NCBI GenBank assembly: GCA_918807975.1
Contig: OU964918.1
Coordinates: 46,360,477-46,424,476, forward strand
DNA: 64,000 nucleotides
DNA from: Aplidium turbinatum
Taxonomy: Eukaryota; Chordata; Ascidiacea; Aplousobranchia; Polyclinidae
Direction of reading: 5' to 3'
A program made the translations under genes and the position numbers. Within the stretch, counting starts at the first letter, position 1. Each line of letters opens with the position of its first letter. Positions 33,157 to 48,100 of this stretch are shown piece after piece. The notes beneath the pieces are model-generated. The model saw only the letters and a program-made list of their open reading frames with translations, was not told the DNA's origin and searched no databases.

Positions 33157-36100
33157 GTCTGTTGATCTTGTGTTTAGCACATTTTTGTTTTTTATGTTTT
33201 TTAACATCATGTCATGATACTTTACTGACCTTTCATTCTGAATTAAGATTATGAGTTTTGCAGCTTAGGCTGTATTGTATTGGTTGTAAAGATTATTTAC
33301 GAAGGACCATATCTTGATTGATTGTAGGAATCTTTAGCCTCAGACTGAGAAAGCTTTTTGATAACTTAATCCTGGCAGTTTTGCACACTTGTAAAGCCGT
33401 TGAACCACTGAAGAAGGCCCGGTCGCGAGGTTGACAGAACAAAGTTTGCGATTGGCGAATTGTGTTGTCAACGAACTATTCCATCTAGGCTACTAGGCGT
33501 CGCTTGAGCTTCATTGATGCGTCACTGATTACTGCAGGTCGGTTATCAATTTATGCTTCAAACCTAATTTTATTCTTCGCCGAACCTCCTATTGAGAATA
33601 GCTGACGCTGGACGCTATGCCCGTTCCAGTGGTAGCCTTATTGAACCACACTTTTAAAAGGCTCACACACTCTTGGATCTTGACAAATACAAACTCAAAT
33701 ACAAAGTGAAATACTTCACTTATGCGACTTAAAAAAATGCCTTCAACGAACTGTTTATATTTTTATGCTGTTTTGATAATATCCACTGAATCGTTATTGT
33801 TAGTTTTGCGAGGCCTGGTGCGTTGGGCTCTGATATGGCTTGCCCCGCGGTAGGATTTCTTTCGGGAATTTTCTTCGCTTATCTTGCTCTTTATGATGAG
33901 ATAACGCATCAAGAGTGTTCCCCTCAAGACTGTCAGCACTTTTGATAACGCGCCAAAGTCGATCAACATAGTAACTGTCATTTTGTCTTGTTTTCACCTG
34001 CCTTTTTTTCTCTCTTTGTTTTTTTCTAAAATTTAAAAAATTAATAAGGTGTTGTGGCCGTACCATATTTTAAACTGATTGTGCTGCTTTGGTATCATGC
34101 ACGTTATAACGTCCGCGTTTCGTCGCTTCTAACTTTTTCTAGACTTCTGCTATGTTTGGCATGTATTGTTTTTCGTTGTAATGGTCAGACATAAACAAAC
34201 TGAACTGAACAACGCAATCTCATTGATCGGAGCTTAAATCTAGTTTAATTTTGCACTGTCATATTTTCATATTCCATAAGACCCAATTATCGTGACGTAT
34301 TGCATACCTAAAAAGGATCGGAGATGCTTTATTTTTTAATTAACGCTACTAAATCAAGCCATATCGGCCTAGCTTAATATTAAGAGCACGTAAACTTTGT
34401 GCATGTTACAGATGAGTGCTTAAAGCTATAAAGGAAATTTTTCTTTATTTTTATTTTCTTTAAGTTTAAGTTGCTAACCGTTGCAGACTTATTTACTTTA
34501 ATAAATATGATCATTTTGTTTTTGCAGGCATACATTGACAATATCACTTTTGATAAAATACCACTCAAAGGAGAGGATTTGTTGGAATCGGTAAGTTGCC
34601 TATTTTAAAACAACAAGTTGCAAAGTTTTAAAAGACAAGAAAATAGCTTTATTGAAGTAACTCTGTCGTCTACAACTCTACAAAGTGCAACGTTTTCTCC
34701 CGAATACGTAATGACTACCGCTTCTTATTTTTTCAGTTAAGCTGTGAATGAACTGTTTAACTGACATTTAATTAAAATATTGTACAGTAGCCTATATTCT
34801 CTTCCGGTGTAGACCAATTAAACTAAGGGTTTTGTGTACCCACACAAAAGAGAGATTCATCAATTTTCTATACTAGCAATCACCAGATGTGATAATAATA
34901 TGCACTTATTTGGATATCTCGACAGTCACAGAAAGCTGACATCTTTAAGAAGTTAGATTTAATATTAACTGGCCTACCTGCTTACCATTTGGTGGAGCAC
35001 ACAGTCATGTTGATGGAAACAAACAAACTAAATAGCAGAGAATGGGATGGTATGGATTGCAAGATGAAATGAAAGGGAATAGGATATATTTGGATGGAAA
35101 ATGTTTAAAATGGAAAGGAATAGAAGATTTGGATGAAGGGATGAAAGACAGTCTTCCATCATTCCATTTCTATTCCATCATGATCCTTTTTAACACCGTA
35201 TCATATAAAAAAGTGTAAAATAAATTGAATAAGTTTCTATTTGATTACGTTACTTAAACTGCAATAATTCGATTTTTGATCGTATTGATTCAAACCCGAG
35301 TGTTGTGCTGACTATTATTCGAGAACCAGAAGTCGACAACACTCACACTTCGTGAGTAGCATACTCTTCAGTTCGAACACCAAATACGCACTACATCGCT
35401 CTCGAATGAGTCCTGAGAAACAATAAAATTATGTGGCAACATGCAGAGCGCTTTAAAAAACCCAACCCTTAAGTGTGGTAATACGTAGTATAACCAATCT
35501 ACTTCATTTCAGTTTCGCTTCATATACCGATGCGGTATACATTGTACAAAATTCGTGTATCAAAGACATAACTTTGTCTATATGGAAGCCATGAAAAAAG
35601 TCAAGCGGTCATCTAACTTAAGAGTCAAGACGCCTCTACAACTTTAAATAAAACTTAATCGATAGAAGCTCTTATAAGTAATTTGAGAAAAATGTGAATA
35701 CTGTAATATTAACGACGACCTTTTAAAGTACATGTTAAATCAAACAGAAAAATATAAGTAAGCCTGCCTATTATCACCGACACCGAGACAGATTGTAACC
35801 TCGGTAGGAACGGCTTGCTCCGCTACAAACTCCAAACACACACCAGACAGTCACCACTAGTCACCACGAAATAAAGCAAACAAAAGAAGCCTCTCGTACG
35901 TTCCACCAACCCACAAAAACTTGTTGACAATACGGCTGACACATTGAAAAATCCAAACAGTTACAGTATGAGAAGTAAAATACGCCTGATGTTTCACATG
36001 AATTAACAGAACACGAAAACAGCCATTCCAACACATTCCACCTAGCTGCGCTCGGTATACACCAGAGTTGGATCAAATGGACGCTCTTGGTTTACGCCAA

Positions 36101-39100
36101 TTGAGCACTTCACTGGAAGCACCTTGCTATGCATTGCGCAAAAGTCAAAAATTTGCAGATGGCAGATGGAATAGAAGATGAAAGAAATTTTGCTTATAGA
36201 ATGGAAGATGAAATGGAAGGTTTCTATGATGAAATGGAAATGGAATGGAAGAAAATCTCAGAATAGAAGATGAAAAAAGTGTCTTCCATTCCATCCCATA
36301 CTCTGCCAAATAGAATTCGAAACAAAACCTTGGTTCAGCATAGCAGAATGTAGGCAACCTTTTCTTGATGTTAGGACATTTGTTTGAAATGCTTGCTTTT
36401 CATTTTTTCTACTTGAGTTTTTCATAGTTCTTTGATTCAACCCGGTTCAAATTAGTTTGTTGTATTTTTTTAACATTCTATATCAGTCAAAGACAGTGAT
36501 GTACGCGCATACAAAAAACATTGACGCCGTCAGCGCAAACGCAAACGTTCGAAAAAGCATACGCCGTATGTGTCAACGTAACTTGTAAAAAAAGTTGGCG
36601 GCGTCAGCGCATACACTAGCGTAAACTAATTTTGTTTGCTAGGTGACAAACATTCACACGGTATAAACCACTCGAAACAAACAAGTTTTATTTTGAATTT
36701 CCACGAAGAAACACAAGCATCTGAAAGTGTTCATCTGACATTTTGCTGTGTTTTGGTTCCAATATGTCTTTGCCCATTGCAAACATTCTTTCAACTGCAG
36801 CGCTGGAAGGTATTGGCGTGTTGTAGCGAAAAAAATACATTAAAAAGTATGCGTTGACGCTATGCGCTAATAAACCGCGAAAACTTTACGGCGTAGCCTC
36901 AAGCGCAAACTATCCAAAAAAAATGTGGCCGCAAGCGTTAGCGTAAACAAAAAGTCTACGCCGCAAGTCGTAGAATTTGCTGTAGAATTTGAATTTGAAT
37001 TAGAATTTGAATAGAATTTGCTGCGCCGCAAGTCCGCAAGTCTGCGGCGTAGCCTATACGTACATCTCTGGTCAAAGGTAATGTCAGCAGCTTCACTCCG
37101 GTTCGGACAAACCTGATAATGTCGAGTTATCAAACATAAAACAGACTGGTGGATGAATCAGAATAGTTTGTTGTGAAAGATTACAAAGAGCACCCCCTTG
37201 CAAACTCTCATTCAAACTGTTTCTTGTCGTTGCAAACAGGTGAAAATGAAACTAATGAAATTTAAAAAAAAATTACACTAGCCTATTCCATAACGTTAAA
37301 TTTTATAATTTAGATGACAGAGCATTACGAAATTGAGTTGGGAAAGCGAATTGATGCCATCAAACGGCTACGGGAAGCCGCTCAAAATTCATATTCAGAA
37401 ACAACTGCACACTATACTCAATGTTGCGAGATAGATCCCCTTATTGTAGAGTACGATCCTCTTTTCAAAACTTCCGTAAGTCTAACGAGTAGCCTATATC
37501 TTAATTATGGAAACAGCGACGTCATGACTGGGCCTATAGCCTACATGTTATTCGTTGCTTTCAACTTTGTATTGCGTTGAAATCTGGCCTAGTTAATCCA
37601 CTGAATAAGCAGGCAAACTATAACTCGATTTATAATTAGCTGTATGTTGTTACAATGGACTCAAACTTATACTGCACTATTGTGATATTTTCAGCATATT
37701 TGTTTCAAACAATGGAGATTGATACATGCTGTTGAAGTGGCAATCTGGATCATGGCTGCCTTCCTGCTTTATTTATAAGATTTGTCTTTCAACACAGGTA
37801 TCAACAAGCGGAGCTTGTGACAGGGTGTCGTCAAGTGCAACTAGCTCTTCTGCCAGATTATCTTCATCCGCTTTTCAAGATGCAGCACTGGAAAACGTTA
37901 ACATAACTCCTACTTTGAAATGGCAGTATTTTGGTAGTAAAGAAGGAGTAACTACCATCTTTCCCACTTCTGTACCTTTGGACTGTTCGACATACGACAA
38001 TAGACTAAGGTTTATTTATTTTAATTTATTTTTCGATTTTCAAATAGTTTTTTAACTACCACAAAAATTATGCTATGGCTTTAATCAATTGTTAATTTAG
38101 GTCTAGGTTGCGTGTGATTAATCCTCCAATGAGATGATAATAGGCCATAATAGGATGTTTGGTGAGATTGTCTCTAGAAAGGCACACATTTACTTTTTTC
38201 TTCTGGTCTTTAAGAGATTGTCAGCAAGTTGAAGTACCTTTTTTTAGCAACTGAAGATTGCTTGAAATAGCAGATTTAGGAGGATCTGGGTTTGGTATTT
38301 TGTCACTTGCCCTTCCAAATTGAGTAACAGTGTAACAAAACAACTGCACATCTGTCAACATTTCGTGAAAGAATATTCGAACGACCCCGAAGCTCAATTC
38401 AGTATGACTGTTTGCCCTCTTTTGACTTTTTGATAAGGTTGTTTGGAAATTCATGGTGGTAATGGTGGTTTTTTCAATTTAATTTTTCAGATCTTCTACG
38501 GCTTTTACCATACGTCATGCATGCTATTCATTTGCATTATCTTTACACTTTTTTCTCTTAATTACGGTGTGGTTGTCAGCAGGTTGGAAAAGCTAGCTTC
38601 GTTGTCTTTTACAGACCATGGTATGCTCAAGCCGCCGTGCTCCATCATCAGCAAGTGGTTATTGTGATAGATTCCAGTGGTTCCATGGCGGAGTTGCACC
38701 AGGGTGTGCGAATGTTTGACTTGGTGACAGAAGCAGCCAAATCGATTATTGAAACTTTAAATCCTTATGACATGGTATGGTTCTTAAACAAAACAAGATT
38801 AGTGTAATCACTTACTTATAAGATAGTAATGTTCTTCAAGCTAATTACAGCTCACAATTGTTTGGTATTTTGTGATTGAAATATGTGCGTATAGGCCATG
38901 CAGTCAGGTAGCGTAGGCAGAGGTGGGAAGTAGCGCGCTACTTTCGTAGCGGCGCTACTTTTTAGTTGGAGTAGCGGCTGCAGGAGCGGCGCTATTTTCT
39001 TTCCAAAGTAGCTGTAGCGAGAGAGGCGCTACTTTTTTTCAGTCGCACTCACGCTACTCGCTACTTTTTAATTTAAAGTGAAAAAAATGCTCGTGTGTTT

Positions 39101-42100
39101 AGCAACACTGGCGTGGTCAAGCAACTATATAATCAGCTTGGTTGCAAAGTTTCGGTCTTTTGGGAATCTCGTTTTCTAGTTTGGAGTTGCGATCCTGCGA
39201 TCAAGGTGACACCAGCACCAGTCACGACTCCCAGGATGAATTTTTTGGTGTGTTGGCGCCATTCCGTGAAACATTGGTGCAGAAGGAAACAGCAATATTG
39301 TGAACGCCTTTTTTTCGGACAGGAGCAATTCTTTGAGCTTTTCGAATACCGAGTTAAAACATCTGTTCATTAAATACAACACCCCCATTCCTTCCAGTGC
39401 TGCGGTGGAGAGACTTCTCTCTGTTGGAAAAGATGTGCTTAAGCCAAAGCGGGCAGGACTTAGTGACTCTCATTTTGAAATGCTCGTGTTTTTGAAAGAT
39501 GCGTAACAATAAATTTCCCTTAGAATGTGTTTTCTATAACGACGTTAAAATGACTGCGTAAACGAATGATAACATTCACTAGGGACTTGAAGAGTGTTTG
39601 CTAGTGTCATTTTAGACAAAAGTAGCGGAAGAAGTAGCTGTGGCGCGCGCTACTTTGGTCCGAGTAGCGGTAGCGGGTAGCGCGCTACTTTTGTAAATTG
39701 GTAGCGGGTAGCGGGTAGCGCGCGCTATTTTGGTCTACATAGCGGTAGCGAGTAGCGCACTACTTTAAAAGTAGCGAGTGCCCACCTCTGAGCGTAGGCT
39801 ACCATAAACAGCGTTTTTTAACACTTGGCATATGATATGCAGTTGGGTGGAATTGTCAGTACGCGATTCATATTTTAGTCAACTTTCAACTACCGTATTT
39901 ACTATATTCTACTCTGCATCTAAAAGTAGTGGTGAATTTGCAAGGCTATTACCGATATATAGGTTTTAAAACAATATTGTGATATAGATGTGTAACTTGT
40001 TGTCACAATCAATATGCGTAGCCCCACTGCAGGCTACATTATAATGTTCTTGAACAAGTGAGTTATTTTAATTGTGTATTTCTTATTGAGTTGTTATTAC
40101 CAAATTTTGTCCTGAAGGAACCTTTAATTAGGCAATCTTTTATTGCGAAACTTACCACTAGAAGATTCTGCATTACGGGCGATTCTCGACACGTCTTTGA
40201 CTTGTTGACCAGAAGAATGAGTTCTTGTGATGTAATATTTCCATATAGTCTCTTGATCCTTCTGGTCAAAGCAAAGCTGTTGTAAATAGCCGCGTGATTT
40301 GAGTATATGATTAGTAGAGTTGTATTTAGAATTGTGTATTATGAAGATTAGAAGTTGTAACGAGAAGTAATTGTAGAGAACTAGACGATGTTAATTAGAT
40401 TGTAAAAGTGGAACTTATTTCCAATTGTAAAGTTGCTATTGCAAGCAGTAGCATATATCTATTAAATGATATGAGATGTTCTATTGGTGCAAATTAAGCT
40501 AAACTATCACAAGATGCATACAGTGACAATCTGCTTTTATTAATTTAATGCCTGGTGAACAGCCTCATTCAATTTTCAGCATATATCTATGTTGAAATCA
40601 ACGGGGACGTTTGCTGTTCAGAATTTGATTTTTATACGTGCTAGAAGTGGTGAACCATTCGTCAGTTTAAAGATTTCATCTATTATCTCACAACTATGCG
40701 ACCATTTATCTGACTGTTTAACCTTTGATATTCCAATAAGCTACGTCATCAATCTTTCCAAAGTCTCTTTACGCGTAAGAGATAGAAACAACCGTGACAC
40801 ATGTATGCATCACATTGCATCAGGAATGTGCATATTAGAATGAAGCAAATAAATAGCAACATTTGATATAGGCTAAGCTTATCTAAACGATTTAAAATAG
40901 AACTTGAAGGCCGAAAATAAAATTGTTTTGATCAATAGATAAAATAAGACCTGAGCATAAATCAAGCTTTTTTTCGATTGAAAAACTAATAACACAAATG
41001 CTTCAGATCTACACAAATTTTTTTGAATGTTTAGCAATTTAATAAGTGGTAAATCACTTTGTTTCTATATAACAGTAGCCTACGTAAGAAAACATGCAAA
41101 TGCGTGCAGTGGCGTAGCCAGAAAAAAAATTTGGGGAGGGCCAAATATTTGATGAATTGAAGAGAACAACAAAGTGTTGGATGCTATCGCCATTTGATGT
41201 GCAGTGGCGTATCCTGGTGGATTGAGCAAGGGAAGCAATGAAAGTGGTGGGGGTTAGAACGTGCCGAAGGCAGGGATGGATCCAGCCTCTATATTTTGGG
41301 GGGGTGCAGCTGAAATCTATTTTCATTCAAGGAGGTCCATCAGTGTAGTACTGTCAAAATGTATCTCTGCTGTATTTGGCATACTGATAAGCATTTATGT
41401 TGTTAATACAGATGTTTTTGTTGGGTGCAACCTAGTTCGTACCCTGAACAGTTCATATCCTCAGTTTGTACCCTGAAAAGATTGAGAAAAAATTAAAAAA
41501 AGCCGAAGTCGCTGTTCGGAGTTTCCTCAAACAAACAAACAAACTGAAAAGATCGATTGAAAAAAATAGAACAAAGCTGAAGTCGCTGATCGCAGTTTCC
41601 GTTTTTCCGCAGCTTCCGCAAACATTTTAAAATTTCCGGTTGTGATACTAAGGGTTTGCCGAAGTCGCTGATCGCAGTTTCCGCAAACATTTTAAAAGGG
41701 TTAGGGTTTAGGGTTAGGAAAAGACCGAGAGAAAAAATTGAAAAAAGCCGAAGTCGCTGATCGGAGTTTCAGCAAACTGAAAAGATCTAGAGAAAAAATA
41801 GAACAAAGCCTAAGTCGCTGATCGCAGTTTCCGTTTTTCCGCAGTTTCCACAAACATTTGAAAATTTCTGGTAATGATCCTAAGAGTTTGCCGAACCGAA
41901 GTCACTGATCGCAGTTTCCGCAAATTTTTAAAAGGGTTAGGGTTTAGGGTTGAGATCGGAGTTTCCGCAAACATTTTAAAATTTCCGGTAATGATCCTGA
42001 GTTTTTGTTTGTTTATGGAAACTGCGACCAGCGACTTCGGCTTTTTTCAATTTTTTCTCTCGATCTTTTCAAACGGAAAATTTTAAAATGTTTAAGTTTA

Positions 42101-45100
42101 AAAACATGAGCAGTACAAAACACATGATTATTTCCATTGGTACACATTCCATAATCTACAGTGACAGCATCAATTCGTTACATGCTGATATAAAATGCTA
42201 TGATCTATCAAAATATAAAGTAATACTAGTAGATCTTAATACCATTAGTTTATTAAAATAATAGCAGTTTGAAATTGGGGGGGGGGGGGGGAGGGGTGCG
42301 CACCCCCCCTTGGATCCATCCCTGGCCGAAGGCACGCGTATTGTAGGGGGTCCGGGGGCATGCTCTCCCGGAAATTTTTTGAAAAATTACACTCAAATAA
42401 TGGATTATAGCGCTTTCTGGAAACACTTTTAGGGTAATATTTGTATGAAGTTTATTAGCAGATAAACAGCTATTAACTTATTAAAGGTAGCTCTTACATA
42501 TGAACGGGCAAAAACTGCGGCTAAAATTAGAGAGCACCAACAACTCAACTACACAAAAACTCAATAACTACACAAAAATCCTACACAGTAAGCCATTCTG
42601 AAATTGCTTCCACAAATTAGTTCAAAGAAACCTAAATCGCGTAAACTTTGCGCGATTTACGATTTGCAAAATTTATTGGTGTCTTTCTGTGTGTCTAAAA
42701 CAAGTCCTGGGGGGTGTTAATAGCCAGATGTCTTAGAAAACGTTATAAATTTCTACAAATTTTATTACATTTTCAACAAAGGGCTCAACTTCGGAATCCA
42801 AACCTGGAAAATTGGGGGGGGGGGGGCATGAACCCTTTCGCCCCCCCCCCTCCCCTGGCTACGCCTATGAATGCGTGCTACTAAGTTAACTGCTTCCCGT
42901 TGACCTAGACTTTATAGAGTCCCTGGACATCACGTCGGGCTTTCAATCATGAAATCCTGGAAATTTGTAGTAGGCTATACCTTTCTTCGAAGTCAGTTTT
43001 GCACTCCTCAAGATGAACAAGCGGATTAACATTTACTTTTATTTTGAATTATCATTTCTATCTTAGTTTGCCGTTGTTGCTGCATCAGATAGACAAAAAA
43101 CTTTGAGTGACTTCAGCGAATATGGAAAATGCTTTAGCCACGATTTGGCTCATGCGACACCTAGCAACAAGAAAGAAGTCAATTCGTTTATAGACCGCAT
43201 TGTCCCCAAAGGTAAGTGGGCTAGGATGCAACAGAATGGTCTAACTTCGTCCTGAAATAATTAACAAAAATAACAGCGCATCACGTGTATTTCCCCGGGA
43301 ACCTGATTTGACACTGGAGAAGCAAAGATCAGAAATAATAACAATCAAAGCTTTCAAATTTTCTGAAATTTTATGATTGAGATAACAATAAATGTTAGAT
43401 GTGAAAACTGCAAGCTAGTGCAATTTATGAGCTATCTTCCATTTTCTTTGAGAGAACAGGATCACACTAGATTTATCAAAGTTGATACTAGCGTCTAAAT
43501 TAGCAAGTCATTTTTTAAATTTTGTTCATGAGCATGGTACAGAAAATCAAAACCATGCTAAAGTTACCATACTTGCAATTTTCTACAATACTTTTTTTCA
43601 TCATTCCGATTTGCATCAACTGATGAAATGACATTCAGGTGGAACATACTACGTGGCAGCACTCGAGAGAGCCTTCACCTTTTTTAAGGAGATGGGAGAT
43701 GCAGCAGGTTTGACAAATATATTTAATGAAATATGTGTTTGTTTGTTTATGAGCTTTAGAGATAAAAGAACTAACGTTTTAAAATTGTAATGGTTGATTC
43801 ATTTTTTAACTTTGACCACCGGTTTGACACAGCTCAAGAACATGTGACTGTGTCTTTGGCAAGACACTTAAACGTATGCCGACGATTACAGTGGCGCCCC
43901 TTTGAGTTCTCTCATGATTATGAACAGTACGCTGCTCTAGAGAGAAATACCTACCGCCTTTCTTTTTAAGGCTATGGCCGGAAGAACTAAATTTTATGTA
44001 ATTGCTTTCAATTTTGCATGCATCGGTATTTATTTTTAAAGCTAGCATAGATTATTATAGAATTAAATTTTGGCAATAATCAAAATTCCATTAAACAGGT
44101 ATTCCATATTATTAAGCGTTAGAAACTAATAGTACTTGAGTAAAAAAAAAAGAAATAATTATTCAGTGAAAAAGTATTTTTGATCAGTTTCAAAAGAGTT
44201 TTACTTTGTGAGCCTAAAGCCTTACAAAATCATTACAAAATCTTTGAAGGCCTGATGCAAAGATGAACCTCAACTTTTATCACGCTCTTTGTGTTTTAAT
44301 ATTCTCATTCGTTTCAAGCTTCCAACAACAAAATGAATTTTTCTTTTCTTGGTTTCAAAACCTTATTGCTTTCTGTGACTCCTTAGCGATTGTTGGTATT
44401 AGATGGGACTCCATGCAAGACTATCGGTACCGGCATTCTAAGCAGATTTTTTTGACAAAACGACCTGATGCATAAAGAAATCATTACAATAGAAATAAAT
44501 TTTAGAAGCAATTTTGCAAAGGGTTTTGAAATACATTGCTTTGTGCTTAGCCTACCTAATTAATAGACTTGAAATAATGTTAGCCTAAGAGAATAAAACT
44601 TAAGGCAGTGACTTGCGCAAGGGTGGGGTTTTGAGGGTCAAAACTAAAATCTTGACTTTGTTGTAATATTTTGTTGGTCAATGAAGGCTTTTTTGAATAT
44701 GTTAATTTTTAATTTTCTTTGTTCCCACCTTTTTTTGCATTGGTTTTGTTTTAGTTTTGAACTTGCAACTAAACGAAATTGTTTCTGTTTTTGCACAAAA
44801 AACATTGTTACAATCAATTTCATTTCATGCGAAATCATTCCGTGGCACCTGTAACCAGTCAAGCAACTCAAGCATATGCTTTATTTACAAGGTCCCAGCC
44901 ATAATCGCAGATATGGAGACCACGACGCAGATAAGTCGCTGCATTTCATCTCTGATGGTTCGCCCAATGATAGTCCTAAAGAAATTTTATTAAAATTTGA
45001 AACTTTGCATAACACTAGCAAGCACAGAGTTTTAATGATAACTTATGGAGTGGGCTCAGGAGGTGAGGACATTTGGTGAGGATATTCCAGGCTAGCTTGG

Positions 45101-48100
45101 GCAAGGGGAGATGTGAGATCTTTGAACCAGTGGGACCAATAAATGTTTTTGGGTCAAAATTTATTTCAATCTATGATTTAAAAAACGTGGCTTTTTTACA
45201 GTGTTCTATTTTAAACAGCCAAGAGTAATTTTTAGCGCATTTGGTTTTTGTTTTTAACGCTTCCTGAGTGCTTTTTTGATTATCTGAAATGGTTATTATT
45301 TCAAACAAATAAGTACTGCAACTTATCAGAAATTATTAAACTTATGATTATGTCAGTAAGAACGGCTAGATTGAAAAGCATGCATGGCGCCATATGGGAT
45401 CCATAAACCAGTGATCGACGAATGTCAATCAAGATGAAGAAATGCTTTGCAGTATTTTATCTCGTTGAAAAATCACAAGCACTTTAAGACCAAAATCTAA
45501 ACAGTTGAAGTCCATCACACACCACATCTTGTGTAACGTGCACTGACAATGTCTCGATCGACTCTCGAGGCAGATCTAGACAGGAAAAACCAATGTTTGG
45601 TTCAAAAGTCCCACGTTTCCCCTACCTATAGGCTACTGTAAAAATTAATGCTGTGTTACTAAAGTCTCTTTAAATCAAATAAAGGTGCGATCTGACTTGT
45701 CATATTTGATATTTTTGTGTTTGTCATATTCAGAGATGTACGTATACGCCGCAAATTCTACGCCGCATACTTGCGGCGTAGACTTTTTGTTTACGCTAAC
45801 GCTTGCGGCCACATTTTTTTTGGATAATTTGCGCTTGAGGCTACGCCGTAAAGTTTTCGCAGTTTTTTAGCGCACACCGTCAACGCATAGGCTACTTTTT
45901 AATGTATTTTTTTTCGCTACAACACGCCAATACCTTCCAGCGCTGCAGTTGAAAGAATGTTTGCAATGGGCAAAGACATATTGAAACCAAAACACAGCAA
46001 AATGTCAGATGAACACTTTCAGATGCTTGTGTTTCTTCGTGGAAATTCAAAATAAAACTTGTTTGTTTCGAGTGGTTTATACCGTGTGAATGTTTGTCAC
46101 CTAGCAAACAAAATTAGTTTACGCTAGTGCGTGCGCTGACGCTGACGCCGCCAACTTTTTTTACAAGTTACGTTGACGCATACGGCATGTGGTTTTTCGA
46201 ACGTTTGCGCTGACGGCGTCAATATTTTTTGTATGCGCGTACATCACTGGTCATATTTGACATCATATTTGATAGGTTATGTCACATTGATATTTGAGTC
46301 CTATTTGATATGTTCATATTTGATTTGTGAAACAGGCTTCCGAGTCTTTTTTACAGATTTTAAACTGCTAAATGACCTGGTATTGGTGAACCCTGACGTT
46401 CGCAAGGTAAGATAGGTTGTTAATATAGTGTAGTCTAATTAAAAGAAAACAATGATCAAGAATACGATAAAAACTAGCTGTTCGGATTAAAACCAAAGTC
46501 CAAATGAATTAATCAGTTCAAATAAAATCGTTAAAACTCGTTAGAATTAACAAAAGTAGTCACTCCTTTTCACTTTGGAAATTTTTTGGAATATTTAGAC
46601 GGCAGTATTTGAATATCAGTTGCATTTATCGTGATCAGGAACTCTTCCGTTAAAACGAGCTTAATAATGCTGAGTGATGTGCATTTTACAATCAAGAAAG
46701 CAAAATCGATTGTTGAATTCGAAAGTTTACAACAAAGTGTTTGCAAATCTGATTTTTTTTTGCTGTTAACTTTTTATAAGTACAGCCATGAAGGGTTGGT
46801 TAGTGATCAAATTCAGCTCGACAAACTGTAAGAATTTTTAGACATATCTTTGATATTTCTGGAAATTGCAAACGGAAATCTTTCAGTTCAGTTCAGTTTA
46901 TTTTTGTTTTGTTGGCGAAAAAGAAAGACACAAAAAGCAAAAATACAAAAACACAATAAACACAAATAATTCGCACAACAAGGATGACAACGAAAGACCA
47001 AAAGGTCACCAAAGTCAGCTGCCACCCAAACATTTAAACGAAAGACCCAAAATTAAGAACATTAACACATATATAATATATAGCACAATACCAGCACTTT
47101 ACATAATACATTAACAATGGAATAACACAGGGCAACATAAAAAAAAACTGTGTGGAGAAATAAGCGGATGATACGTTTCAGCAGTGATGTACAAATTCTT
47201 TAATAAACGTTTGTATTTAAAGTTAAAAACATTATAAGACTTTTCTTTTATTTCCTTTGGTACTTGATTCCATAGTTTCGCTCCATTAAAACATAGCATC
47301 TTCTTACCAGAGTTTGACGTTGTAGAAGGCAAATACAACCTAAATCATTCTTTTGGTTCTGACGGGTTTTATGATGGCGAATTTCGTTTACAAAAATAAA
47401 GCAGCCAGCAAAGGCCCGGGGCAGCATTTTGTGCACATATTTGTACATAAATTTTGCAGTCACTAATTTAATAATACTGTATCGTCAATTCTGAGCACAT
47501 TAAATTGGTGATAAAGAACAGTTGTATTTGTTGACCTCGGCAAAAATAGGCAGGATCGAATGAACTTGTTTTGTAACACTTGTAGTGGAGCAAGCAATGT
47601 AAAGTTTGCTTTTCCCCAATTTATAATCGAGTATTGGATCATGGATCGAAACAAAGCATAATATAAAGTTTGTAATATTGTTAAAGGGGCAATGTATCTC
47701 AGCTTAAATGCTATGCCGCAGACATTAGCAAGCTGCTTTCTAAGATTAATAATATGACTATCCCATGTCAATCGCTCATACAAAGTTTCACCTAGATAGT
47801 TTATACATTTCTTCCTTTAGATGGATCGGCCACTGATGGACAGACTAAAATTTTCTGCTGCACTTTTTTTGTTGCAGAGGATCATATAAGTAGCTTCAAC
47901 ATTCAACATCTACATTTATGACCTTCCAAATACTTCCTCTAATAAATACGCATACGCAGATGACCTGGCTATTCTTTATTCCCACCACAAATGGGAAACA
48001 GTGCAGAACACCTTGACTAAGGATATGGACATTCTATCTTCCTATCTGCACCAATGGCGCCTCAAGTTGAGTGAAGCGAAGACGATGACTTCTGTCTTCC

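Noticed and set aside
33400-33450. Another hammerhead-like motif (CTGAAGAAGGCCC)
   Set aside because: No GAAA box at the proper place and no pairing for stem II; kept out of the list.
33800-34066. Minus-strand frame with Lys-rich sequence
   Set aside because: No recognised domain, no splice context, and composition explained by AT-rich DNA.
40063-40285. Overlapping open frames on both strands
   Set aside because: No known family; probably part of the dispersed repeat that ends near 40545.
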